Origin: Aphanothece sp. CMT-3BRIN-NPC111
GTDB lineage: Bacteria; Cyanobacteriota; Cyanobacteriia; Cyanobacteriales; JAHHGU01
Direction of reading: 5' to 3'
DNA: 64,000 bases
Assembly: GCA_019359765.1 (NCBI GenBank)
Contig: JAHHGU010000009.1
Coordinates: 62,001 to 126,000 of the forward strand
Part shown: piece by piece, positions 1-8,240 of the stretch
Layout of the letters: every line of letters begins with the position of its first letter
Numbering within the stretch: position 1 is the stretch's first letter
Program-made: the position numbers and the translations under genes
Notes under the pieces: generated by a model
What the model was told of the DNA's origin: nothing
Database searches by the model: none
What the model saw: the letters and a program-made list of their open reading frames with translations, nothing else

Positions 1-1107
1 AGGATAAGTAGCAGTGGGAGGGACTAAATTTTTGTCTTTGTAAAAGTTCTCTAGCCACAGAGTAACTAACTTAACAATGGAACTACCGTCCATGTAATTT
101 AGATCGATGGGGTTGGGCTGTGCTGCTGAAACTCTTGCTGGTATTCCAGAAGCATTGGAAAATTGCTTGATTTTGTTTTTCCATGTATCGGGTAGCATTA
201 CTGTGACAATGACACCCCGGTTTATATTATCAAAAAGATCCTTTACTAAACTAGCAATAACCTGTGCTCTTGTTAAACCAGCATCATCAACTTCATTAGC
301 ATCCAATTCGTCAAAACAAACAATCAATGTGTTATAATCACTGATTAAGTTTAGTAGTTGGCAAACGGTTTCAAAAGCTTCTGCTTCTTTATCACTATCT
401 TCATAGTCAGGATTAGGCAATTCCAGTGCGTTAGATTTTGCCTCAGAGAGGGATTTTCCCGATAACCACTTAATTGCGTGTGGTGCATAGTCTTCTGAAA
501 GTGTTAACAAAATAGCGCGTATAATATCCGGATCTACACGTTTCAAGCGGCGAAAGTCTGCGGCTAGTTTGTCTACCCAGTCTATGTTTTTTGCGGCTGC
601 ACTATTAGGGTTACTAAATGTTTCGACTAGCTGTTTTGCAGAAAAAAGTTGGGCATTGGGGTTCATAGCTCTCCATGCTTTATTAGCCATATCCGCAGCT
701 AGTTCCTGCCACTGCATGACCCCTTGACTACCAATTTGACTGAGGCTATCTGCCAATATTTGCTGAAACTGGTACTTAATTAGGTTCAAGTTGCCATACT
801 TACGTGCATAAACAAATAAAGCCCCCCCCTCAGCCTGAAGACGATGCCGAATGCGGCTAATGATGTGACTTTTGCCAACTCCTGGTTCAGCAGTCATGGC
901 AATTGAAGTCACTTTACATTGACCACTACGAACCTGCTCAATTGCTCGGAAAATCGCATCTGAAGCTTCAGCGTTTAGAGTTTCAACATCAGGGAAACCC
1001 TTGTCCCATACATCTTGATTCGTGACAATCGCAGGTTTGTCAAATAGGTTGTAGCTTTGGATAGCAGCGCTGAGGGCTTCAATGGAGGATACAGGAGAGC
1101 TAGTCAT
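1..1107 (-). CDS. P-loop ATPase, 3' end cut by the window edge
   Basis: The reading frame opens with ATG at 1107 and stays open to base 1, giving about 369 residues with no stop. Walker A reads AEPGVGKSH near residue 80 and a Walker B-like LIVCFDELDA lies near residue 275, so it is an AAA/STAND-like NTPase. The frame passes intact through a run of eight G at 822-829. It follows the 222-residue gene by 41 bases on the same strand, so the two are probably co-transcribed. The rest of the locus lies to the left. Its role is unknown; ATPases paired with small helical proteins occur in defence and DNA-processing loci, but that is inference only. Confidence 0.75.
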   Translation of the reverse strand, partial: MTSSPVSSIEALSAAIQSYNLFDKPAIVTNQDVWDKGFPDVETLNAEASDAIFRAIEQVRSGQCKVTSIAMTAEPGVGKSHIISRIRHRLQAEGGALFVYARKYGNLNLIKYQFQQILADSLSQIGSQGVMQWQELAADMANKAWRAMNPNAQLFSAKQLVETFSNPNSAAAKNIDWVDKLAADFRRLKRVDPDIIRAILLTLSEDYAPHAIKWLSGKSLSEAKSNALELPNPDYEDSDKEAEAFETVCQLLNLISDYNTLIVCFDELDANEVDDAGLTRAQVIASLVKDLFDNINRGVIVTVMLPDTWKNKIKQFSNASGIPARVSAAQPNPIDLNYMDGSSIVKLVTLWLENFYKDKNLVPPTATYP

Positions 1108-1148
1108 AATCATTCGTGTGAGTTAAGGAAGCTACAAGCAGATGAAAA

Positions 1149-1817
1149 TCAATTGTTAGAGCTTATTCGTTTAGCGTAGTAGCGCAATCCAGCTAACTGA
1201 GTCGTAATCGAGTCTTCAGCTTTATCAGGTGTGATATCTGACATCTCTCCCGCCATCAGCTGCAAAATATCGTTAGCTTGCATTTCCAGCATCCACTCGT
1301 TGAACTGAGAACGGCTAACGCGATCGCCCACCTCTCTTCTAATCCGGTAAATCGGCACCAGATTATCCAGGTTATAGTCGCGGTTAAGTTGGTCATAGAC
1401 ATCCAAAGCCACTTGCTTAAACTCGTCGTAAGATGCAACTGCATCCTCTGACTTCTTAGTTGCACCATCAGCTAGTGTTCCCATCTCCCCGATCCACTTC
1501 AACAAAGCATTGGCTGTTCTGGCTCCAATTTGGCTGTCAAACTTAAATTCAGGGCTTTTCAGTCCTTCGCCTAGCATCTGGACACCTTTATCAAACAGAG
1601 AGACTTTATTTTTGACGATCGCGATCGCGCCCTCTTTCTCCAATTGTTCAAAAACGCCCTTATAGTCCCCAGCCGTCTCATTAGTCCGTGTAATTCGTTT
1701 GGTTAATTCACCTTTCTTAACTTCTGTTGTCGCTCCTCCCATGTCCCACAACGCCAGAAGGATGCGGGTTTTAGCTTGAGCTTCAGAACCATGTAAACCT
1801 TTAGTTTTTGGTGCCAT
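1149..1817 (-). CDS. Conserved hypothetical, winged-helix-like
   Basis: The product is 222 residues with no signal peptide or membrane segment. Residues about 15-75 (KTRILLALWDMGGATTEVKKG, then a stretch ending in FEQLEKEGAIAI) look like a winged-helix DNA-binding fold in which the last part is the recognition wing. The C-terminal third is helical and charged. It is the first visible gene of a minus-strand pair with the ATPase at 1-1107. I do not recognise the family by name. A DNA-binding partner or adaptor of the ATPase is the simplest guess. Confidence 0.6.
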   Translation of the reverse strand: MAPKTKGLHGSEAQAKTRILLALWDMGGATTEVKKGELTKRITRTNETAGDYKGVFEQLEKEGAIAIVKNKVSLFDKGVQMLGEGLKSPEFKFDSQIGARTANALLKWIGEMGTLADGATKKSEDAVASYDEFKQVALDVYDQLNRDYNLDNLVPIYRIRREVGDRVSRSQFNEWMLEMQANDILQLMAGEMSDITPDKAEDSITTQLAGLRYYAKRISSNN

Positions 1818-1990
1818 ATTAGGTATATTCCCAAGTTTTTGAGAGATAAAATTAGAGTTTCAGGTAAAAATACTTAGCAATACCCTACCCTTACATCTCA
1901 AGCAAATTGCCAGTCGATGCTGTATAGAATGATGGTGCAGATTGACAGAAAAATTACACCTGATTAAAAAAAGTTAGTATCCAATTACTC

Positions 1991-3250
1991 GTGGAAATCG
2001 ACTCTATCCTTAAACCTTTTCAACGCTTTGGCGTCCATCTTGGACTAGAGCGAATTCAGCGACTATTGGCAGATTTGGGCAACCCACACCACTCAGTCCC
2101 AGTCATCCATGTAGCTGGAACCAACGGCAAAGGCTCGGTTTGTGCCTACCTCTCCGCAGTCCTGACAGAGGCAGGCTATCGCGTGGGACGCTACACCTCT
2201 CCCCATCTAATTGATTGGACTGAACGCATCTGTATTAACGAACAGCCGATTTCATCTGAGACGCTAGGAGAATTACTCCTTGCAGTCCAGGATGCTATCC
2301 GCACCGATACAGAAACTCCAACTCAGTTTGAAGTCATCACAGCAGCGGCGTGGTTGTATTTTGCCCAACAGCAGGTAGATGTCGCTGTGGTGGAAGTGGG
2401 GCTGGGAGGACGCTTGGATGCGACTAATGTATGTGATCGCCCCCTGGTAAGCATCATCACCTCCATTAGTCGGGAACACTGGCAGCAACTAGGGCCAACC
2501 TTAGCTGACATTGCCACAGAAAAAGCCGGTATCCTCAAACCAGGATGCCCAGCTGTAGTGGGATTATTGCCCCCAGAAGCAAAAGCTGTAATAGCGCAAA
2601 AGATTGCCCAGTTGGGATGCCCAGCAGTTTGGCCTCAACCAGCACGACAGATAGGAGAGGGTTGGGCTGAATACCAGGGCATCAAGTATCCTTTGCCGCT
2701 ACTAGGAGACATCCAGCTAATTAACTCAGCATTAGCGATCGCCGCCTTACAAATTCTCTGTTCACAAGGCTGGAAGATTTCTGAACAAGCGATCGCCGCA
2801 GGTATGGCAAAAACCAACTGGCCTGGACGCCTTCAGTGGACAACCTGGAAAAATCACCGATTACTAATTGACGGTGCCCACAATCCAGCTGCCGCCCAAG
2901 CACTTCGCCAGTATGTCGATACTTGTGGCGTCTCCGTGACTTGGGTAATGGGGATGCTATCTACAAAAGATCATGCCGAGATTTTTAAGGCATTACTGCA
3001 ATCGGGCGATCGCTTGTACTTAGTACCAGTCCCGGATCATAGTTCAGCAGATCCAGAACATTTAGCCACCCTAGCGGGAAACATCTGCCCACAGCTAGGC
3101 GATCGCCGAACCTTCCCAAATCTCACCAAAGGGCTAGAGGCGGCAACCTCAACCGCCACCGCCAAGAATTTATTAGTCCTATGTGGCTCACTTTATCTAG
3201 TTGGCTATTTCCTGAAACAGGTAATGGCTCATGATAGCTATGAGTTATGA
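1991..3250 (+). CDS. folC: Folylpolyglutamate synthase / dihydrofolate synthase
   Basis: This 419-residue Mur-ligase-family enzyme adds glutamate to folates (and in many bacteria makes dihydrofolate from dihydropteroate) in the cytosol. The P-loop GTNGKGS is at residues 43-49, followed by RYTSPHLIDWTERI and the GLGGRLDATNV motif that mark FolC. The C-terminal domain contains the DGAHNP motif. The length is normal. The start is GTG at 1991, just before the conserved MEIDSILKPF-type N-terminus; no strong Shine-Dalgarno is visible. It stands alone, divergent from the gene at 1149-1817. Folate supply links loosely to the thymidylate-synthase-like genes further on. Confidence 0.95.
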   Translation: MEIDSILKPFQRFGVHLGLERIQRLLADLGNPHHSVPVIHVAGTNGKGSVCAYLSAVLTEAGYRVGRYTSPHLIDWTERICINEQPISSETLGELLLAVQDAIRTDTETPTQFEVITAAAWLYFAQQQVDVAVVEVGLGGRLDATNVCDRPLVSIITSISREHWQQLGPTLADIATEKAGILKPGCPAVVGLLPPEAKAVIAQKIAQLGCPAVWPQPARQIGEGWAEYQGIKYPLPLLGDIQLINSALAIAALQILCSQGWKISEQAIAAGMAKTNWPGRLQWTTWKNHRLLIDGAHNPAAAQALRQYVDTCGVSVTWVMGMLSTKDHAEIFKALLQSGDRLYLVPVPDHSSADPEHLATLAGNICPQLGDRRTFPNLTKGLEAATSTATAKNLLVLCGSLYLVGYFLKQVMAHDSYEL

Positions 3251-3277
3251 GCCTTGAATGTTGAGTTAGTAATTATT

Positions 3278-3309
3278 AACTCAAAACTCAAAACTCAAAA
3301 CTCAAAACT
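3278..3309. repeat. Heptamer tandem repeat (ACTCAAA)n
   Basis: Four and a half head-to-tail copies of the 7-mer ACTCAAA lie between the convergent ends of folC and the binding-protein gene. The same heptamer array recurs at 36358, 53858, 60647 and 61858, so it is a dispersed short tandem repeat of the kind known in filamentous cyanobacteria. Confidence 0.9.
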
Positions 3310-3310
3310 T

Positions 3311-4591
3311 TTATTTTTGATCCCACGCTTGGGCTGCATCCGCAACTGCCTTATCTACCGTTTTTTCCCCTAACATTGCCGCTTGGATATTTTCATAAAT
3401 CGCCTTTTGCAACACATTGAGATTCTTCATCGCTGGGACTAAAACCTCTGCCTGTGACAATTGGCTGGCACTAATGCTGCGACCCTGTTCTACCGAGGAT
3501 ACATTCTTATCACTTGCCAGAGCGCGTTTATACTCTTCCACCGCCTTAGCAGTAGAGGGCAGAACGTTTGCAGTCTTGGCAAAAGCCAGCTGATTTTGTG
3601 TGTTGGTGACAAATAGGGCAAACTTGAGAGCCTCATCCGGCTTATCCGTGTTGCGGGGAATGACCAAGTTCATCACTGCTACATTTTTCTTACCAGTCTC
3701 CCCAGTAATCTGCGGTGCGACAGCTGAAGCTTTGGCAATTCCTGGTGCATTTTTGGCAATTGTCTCGATAAACTCAGCCCCAGAACCCAACATTGCCGTC
3801 TCCCCAGCTTGGTAAAGTTCAATCGCGTGCTGGTGACCTTGGGTAAGCACTTCCCTTGGCAGTAGCCCCTTCTTGTAAAGGTCTACCCAATACTGGAACG
3901 CTGCTTTACCTGCCGGGGTATTAAAAGCCGCTTTACCCTGAGCATCTACTAGCTGGACGCCCATCTGCACGAAGGACTCTAAGACTTGGGCTGAATCTTC
4001 GGGAACCAGGGTAATAAAAAAGGCATACTTGCCAGTTTTATCCTTAATTTGCTGGGCTATCTGCCCCAATTCTGCATAAGTAGCTGGTGGCTTGCTGATA
4101 CCTGCTTGCTTCAACAAATCCTTGTTGTAAATAGTGACGCTACTGCTGAGATACCAGGGAAGGCCAAAGCTTTTGCCGTTGAGGGTGCTGGCATTCCATA
4201 TATTAGGTAAATACTCTTGGCGCACAGTTTGGGGCACTTTAGCATCTAGATCCAACCAAGCATTGCGTGACGCCAGCTGAGAGGCAAAATCAGGGTTGAG
4301 GTTCACGACATCCGGTGCCGTTTTTGCCGAAACCGCTGTCAGGATTTTACTCTCCATCGCTGACCAAGGGACGTCTACCCAGCGCACCTTGACGCCGGGG
4401 TTTTGCGATTCAAAAGTGGCAATCAGCTCGTTGAAATAGTTTGTGAACTTCGGCTGTAACTGCATTGTCCAGAACTCAATTTCTGGATTTTTTGATTGGG
4501 AAGGACCGGTGCTACAGCTGACTACCCAGCTAAGAAGCAACCCCAACAGGGCAAATACGCCCAGACGTCTCCAGGTTCTCATCCGGCTCAT
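3311..4591 (-). CDS. ABC transporter sugar-type substrate-binding lipoprotein
   Basis: The 426-residue product has an N-terminal hydrophobic segment ending in VVSC, a lipobox, so it is an anchored periplasmic lipoprotein. The mature part matches family 1 extracellular solute-binding proteins: EIEFWTMQLQPKF at the start, VKVRWVDVPWSAMESKILTA, and the PWYLSSSVTIYNKDLLKQAG segment typical of sugar and glycerol-phosphate binders. No permease or ATPase gene is adjacent, so the partner transporter must lie elsewhere. It is convergent with folC. The substrate cannot be read from the sequence. Confidence 0.9.
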   Translation of the reverse strand: MSRMRTWRRLGVFALLGLLLSWVVSCSTGPSQSKNPEIEFWTMQLQPKFTNYFNELIATFESQNPGVKVRWVDVPWSAMESKILTAVSAKTAPDVVNLNPDFASQLASRNAWLDLDAKVPQTVRQEYLPNIWNASTLNGKSFGLPWYLSSSVTIYNKDLLKQAGISKPPATYAELGQIAQQIKDKTGKYAFFITLVPEDSAQVLESFVQMGVQLVDAQGKAAFNTPAGKAAFQYWVDLYKKGLLPREVLTQGHQHAIELYQAGETAMLGSGAEFIETIAKNAPGIAKASAVAPQITGETGKKNVAVMNLVIPRNTDKPDEALKFALFVTNTQNQLAFAKTANVLPSTAKAVEEYKRALASDKNVSSVEQGRSISASQLSQAEVLVPAMKNLNVLQKAIYENIQAAMLGEKTVDKAVADAAQAWDQK

Positions 4592-5355
4592 TGGCTTTTG
4601 ATTCTTCTTTCGGCGCTAGCAGTAACCCATCCTACAGGATAAATCCTGCGAGTACAAGAAACGAATCTAAGAAACCGCAAAGATGCAAAGAGTGCTAAGG
4701 AAGAAGCCCAAGATAAAGTTTGCCAATGATTTAGGATTACTATATATCGACGGATGCACTAGGGTTTTCAGACTGTTGTTTATAACAATAAGCTTTTATG
4801 CTTTCGTAAATTTAATATTAATCTTAAGTGATTTGCTTTACAAAAATCATTAACTTCTAGGTATCAATATAGTACTATCAAAATATATCGCTAAATGTTA
4901 GATTATTTTAATAATTATTAATACTTGTTAAAATTGTTAAATTAGCTTTAAATGCTATATTGCTTTTTACTAAACTAGCTATATGTAACATAAAATAGAT
5001 AATGTAATACAAAAACGTCCGCTCTTCAGTAGGTACATTAAATATATGGGAACATGGCGGTACTTTGGGCAAAACTACCGTTTGGCAGGGGTGTGGTTGA
5101 TGTATAAAGCCGCAAATTATCGCCTAAAAGCATGGATATGAGTTAATTAAACGTATGGTAAAGGATGGGGCTTTTGGGCGATCGCAGTACAAGCGCTAGT
5201 ACATATCGCTCCACGCCCAGCTGACCATGCCTATGGCAGGGAATTAGGTACTAGGTGACCATTGGGGATTATAAGCTACATTGATTACCAAGCAGAGCGA
5301 TCGCGCCTGTGCCCTATCCCCACTTCTAAACTTCAAGACATTAGCCCAAAAAGAT
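4592..5355. other. AT-rich intergenic region with a 31-codon ORF
   Basis: About 760 bases separate the binding-protein gene from pilM. The first 450 bases are very AT-rich with no readable gene. An ORF of 31 codons runs 5046-5141 on the plus strand (begins MGTWRYFGQNYRLAG) and its frame is open further upstream to 4989; it could be a small gene or a remnant, and I do not recognise it. The pilM promoter should lie in 5150-5350. Confidence 0.4.
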
Positions 5356-6462
5356 ATGTTTAGCCGTTTAAAAGGTCTGATTTCCAAACGCACGAAAGGC
5401 ATAGGTATAGAACTGGCTCCGGAACGGATTAACATTGCTCAACTACGGAAGCAAGGTAATGGCTTCAAGCTGGCAACACTATCTTCTGTCGAGGTTCCAG
5501 AAGGTATCTTTCAAGAAGGAAAGATTGCTGACTCCCCGGCCCTGGCGGAATTGCTCCAGTCAGCACTGGCAGAAAGTAAGATCAAAGTCGATCGCGTCGC
5601 CACAGCGGTGCCAATGCGGGAAGCGGTTATCCGTATCATTCCAGTTCCCGCAGAACTAGACGATCGAGAACTACGAGAGATGGTTCTTAACCATGAAGCG
5701 GGTCTCTATTTGCCTTATCCGCGAGAAGAAGTCAATGTCGATTATCAGAAGCTGGACATAATTTTAGATGAAGATGGTATTGAGAAGGTGCAAGTGCTGC
5801 TGGTAGCAACCCGCAAAGAAGTAACAGACACCTATATTGATACATTTCAGCAAGCTGGGTTACGCATAGATGTGCTAGAGATTAACAGCTTTGCTTTAAT
5901 TCGGACAATTAGAGAGCAGTTGCGGCAATTTACGCCGCAAGAAGCCGCAGTCTTGGTAGATATTGAGTTCGATAGTACCGAAATTGCCATTATTGTCAAT
6001 GGGGTGCCTCAATTTAATCGCACAGTTCCCATCGGGACTTACCAACTTCAGAGCGCACTTAGTCGCGCCATGAATTTACCAAATTCGAGAAATACCGAAC
6101 TGCTGCAAGGAATGACGATTCCCACCAATATGCCAGCCGATAATTTACGCACCGGAGCCACTGGTATCAATCCCGGCATGGGCGCTTTATTGAGAGTATT
6201 AGGAGAGCTAGCCGATGAACTGCGACGCTCTATAGATTTTTATCTAAATCAAAGCGAAAATCTAGAAGTGGCACAGCTTCTACTGGCAGGACCTGGAGCA
6301 GGAATGGGACAACTAGATGAATTTTTCACACAAAGGTTAAGCTTGCCCACTACTCAGGTAGACCCAGTGGCAGCTCTTTCCTTACAAGTGGATCAGGAAA
6401 TTCCCCCAGTGCAACGGCCAGGATTGGGAACTGTATTAGGCTTAGGGCTGCGAGAGGTTTGA
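5356..6462 (+). CDS. pilM: Type IV pilus assembly protein PilM
   Basis: PilM is the cytoplasmic actin-like (FtsA-fold) protein that docks on the N-terminus of PilN and joins the alignment complex of the type IV pilus. From ATG 5356 the product is 368 residues, beginning MFSRLKGLISKRTKGIGIEL, which is the expected PilM start; the frame could extend to a TTG at 5281 but the extra 25 residues look non-coding. Conserved features include the ATP-site start GIGIELAPERINIAQLRK and VPMREAVIRIIPVPAELDDR. It is followed 4 bases later by pilN, so pilM-N-O form one operon used for twitching, phototaxis and DNA uptake in cyanobacteria. Confidence 0.95.
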   Translation: MFSRLKGLISKRTKGIGIELAPERINIAQLRKQGNGFKLATLSSVEVPEGIFQEGKIADSPALAELLQSALAESKIKVDRVATAVPMREAVIRIIPVPAELDDRELREMVLNHEAGLYLPYPREEVNVDYQKLDIILDEDGIEKVQVLLVATRKEVTDTYIDTFQQAGLRIDVLEINSFALIRTIREQLRQFTPQEAAVLVDIEFDSTEIAIIVNGVPQFNRTVPIGTYQLQSALSRAMNLPNSRNTELLQGMTIPTNMPADNLRTGATGINPGMGALLRVLGELADELRRSIDFYLNQSENLEVAQLLLAGPGAGMGQLDEFFTQRLSLPTTQVDPVAALSLQVDQEIPPVQRPGLGTVLGLGLREV

Positions 6463-6466
6463 AGCA

Positions 6467-7378
6467 ATGTATAGCCTGGATATTAATTTTCTCAAAGACC
6501 GTCCAGATTATGTAGCCAATGGTAGGGGCGCTACGAAATCGGAAAAAAAATCGGTGTCCATGGAAACAATGCTGCCACTGTTTTTGGGGGTAGCGGTGGG
6601 CATCATATTGCCCGTAGCGGTTGGCGGCTTGTGGTTTTTCCTGCAACAGCAAATAGCCGGGTTAGAGCAGCAACAAGCTGAGCTTGATAGGCAGCTGGGC
6701 GCTCTTAAAGGAATAGACGAACAAGTTAACAAAATCAACCAAGAAGTCAACCAAGTTAATGGGGAAACCCAGGCGCTAGCAAGTGTTTTCAATCAAATCA
6801 AGCCTTGGTCAGCTATGCTGCAAGATATTCGCGAACGCATTCCTCCTGGCGTCCGCATTAGGACTATCCAACAGACCCAAATAGCTGCGGCTCCACCTAG
6901 TCCCGGCGCTACGCCTAGTCCCAGCGCTACGCCTAGTCCCAGCGCTACACCTAGTCCCGGCGCTACACCTAGTCCCGGTGCTACACCAAGCCCCAATGCC
7001 CAAGCTGCGCCAGCCTTTACAAGCCAACTAACGATTTCAGGAACTGCTCGTTCATTCAACGAGGTGAATGACTTTCTACTAACGCTACAACGGTCTAACT
7101 TATTGAAAAAAGACGAAACTCAGTTAGTGAGTGCAAAACTGATCGATGACCCCACGCCGGTGGAATTCCCTAAGGTAGCCTCGACACCTGGTGTGACGAC
7201 AGCATCAGCAACACCGGAAGTGAAGGTACAACTGCCAAAAGTGGTGGACTACACAATTCAAACTAACCTTAATAATGTTCCTGCTTCTGAGTTACTTCGA
7301 GAGTTAGATCGCAAAGGTGCTGTGGGACTGGTAACTCGGATCAGAAGCCTTCAAGAGAAAGGAGTGATTCAACCATGA
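6467..7378 (+). CDS. pilN: Type IV pilus assembly protein PilN
   Basis: This bitopic inner-membrane protein has 303 residues. The N-terminal MYSLDINFLKDRP is the PilM-binding motif. A membrane helix spans about residues 35-60 (LPLFLGVAVGIILPVAVGGL), then a coiled coil rich in Gln and Glu, then a C-terminal ferredoxin-like domain from about 185. Between coiled coil and domain there is a Pro-Ser-Gly-Ala-Thr linker made of six hexapeptide repeats (bases 6896-7003). The stop overlaps the pilO start by four bases (ATGA), implying translational coupling. Confidence 0.93.
   Translation: MYSLDINFLKDRPDYVANGRGATKSEKKSVSMETMLPLFLGVAVGIILPVAVGGLWFFLQQQIAGLEQQQAELDRQLGALKGIDEQVNKINQEVNQVNGETQALASVFNQIKPWSAMLQDIRERIPPGVRIRTIQQTQIAAAPPSPGATPSPSATPSPSATPSPGATPSPGATPSPNAQAAPAFTSQLTISGTARSFNEVNDFLLTLQRSNLLKKDETQLVSAKLIDDPTPVEFPKVASTPGVTTASATPEVKVQLPKVVDYTIQTNLNNVPASELLRELDRKGAVGLVTRIRSLQEKGVIQP
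6896..7003 (+). repeat. In-frame 18-bp tandem repeat in pilN
   Basis: Six direct copies of an 18-base unit (CCTAGTCCCGGCGCTACG and close variants) encode PSPGAT or PSPSAT hexapeptides; the last copy has diverged to PSPNAQ. Because the unit is a multiple of three, copy-number change would lengthen or shorten the periplasmic linker without breaking the frame. Confidence 0.95.
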
Positions 7379-8136
7379 CCTATACTGAGGAATTTATACC
7401 AACTGAGTCAGACGAGGAGTTAAACGAGACAGCTGATTATCCCACTGCCTTTGGTATTACCTTCACTCCCGTAATTAGTGGCGCTCTAATTGGGGTTTTA
7501 GGTTTGTTGGGAGCAGCCTATCTTGTAGTCAACCAGGTGCTTCCCACTTGGGAAAAATATCAAGAGGTGCAAACAAAAGTTGAAGACACGCAGGCTCAAA
7601 TTCAACAAAAACAAGGCAGCCAGCAAAAAATTAATGCCGCGCAGGCAAAACTAGAAGCTGCTAAACAGCAAAGAAAACAGGTGCTAGCCTTATTTTCTAA
7701 TGAAAAAACGCTAGATACCTTGTTGCTAGATCTGAACCGCTTCATTGCTTCTAGGCAGGGCCAATTGCAAAGTTTTGTGCCGGATCAACAAGCTGCCACT
7801 GTAATTACTGATAATTCTTTTGGTCCAGGCGTGAACGGTAAACTCAAATCAAAGAGTGCCACAATTCAGCTAGAGGGCAGCTTCGACCAAATTCAGTCCA
7901 TCATGCGTAGTATTGAGCGACTACAGCCCCTGCTGATCTTCAGAGACTTTCAAACTCAGGTCGGTACGACGAATCCTCAAAAAATTGTGGTTGACCGACA
8001 GGGCAAAGCGGTTTCTATTGGTCAACCGACGTTGGCAACGACTTTTAAGCTACAGGCGCTGGTGCCATTGACACCAGAGGAACAGCAGCAAGCAGCGGCA
8101 GCAGCGGCAGCGGCTGCCCCACCCCCTGCAAAGTAA
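7375..8136 (+). CDS. pilO: Type IV pilus assembly protein PilO
   Basis: PilO pairs with PilN in the inner membrane and links the platform to the secretin. The 253-residue product has a cytoplasmic acidic N-terminus, one membrane helix at about residues 35-58 (ISGALIGVLGLLGAAYLVVN), a long Gln/Lys-rich coiled coil (about 60-105), and a C-terminal ferredoxin-like domain. The C-terminus ends in an Ala-rich and Pro-rich tail. It overlaps pilN by four bases and is followed by an 80-104 base gap to pilQ. Confidence 0.93.
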   Translation: MTYTEEFIPTESDEELNETADYPTAFGITFTPVISGALIGVLGLLGAAYLVVNQVLPTWEKYQEVQTKVEDTQAQIQQKQGSQQKINAAQAKLEAAKQQRKQVLALFSNEKTLDTLLLDLNRFIASRQGQLQSFVPDQQAATVITDNSFGPGVNGKLKSKSATIQLEGSFDQIQSIMRSIERLQPLLIFRDFQTQVGTTNPQKIVVDRQGKAVSIGQPTLATTFKLQALVPLTPEEQQQAAAAAAAAAPPPAK

Positions 8137-8240
8137 GCAATAGGGGCGGGGGAAGAAACGCGGCCCTATTGCCAGTTACCAGGCTTCATGCCAGTAGTTA
8201 AATTAAATGGCTTTGTTTGCTTTTTTGTGAGGAGAGAACG

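Noticed and set aside
3278..3309. Tandem repeats as a CRISPR array
   Set aside because: The units are 7 bases with no spacers and no cas genes are present.
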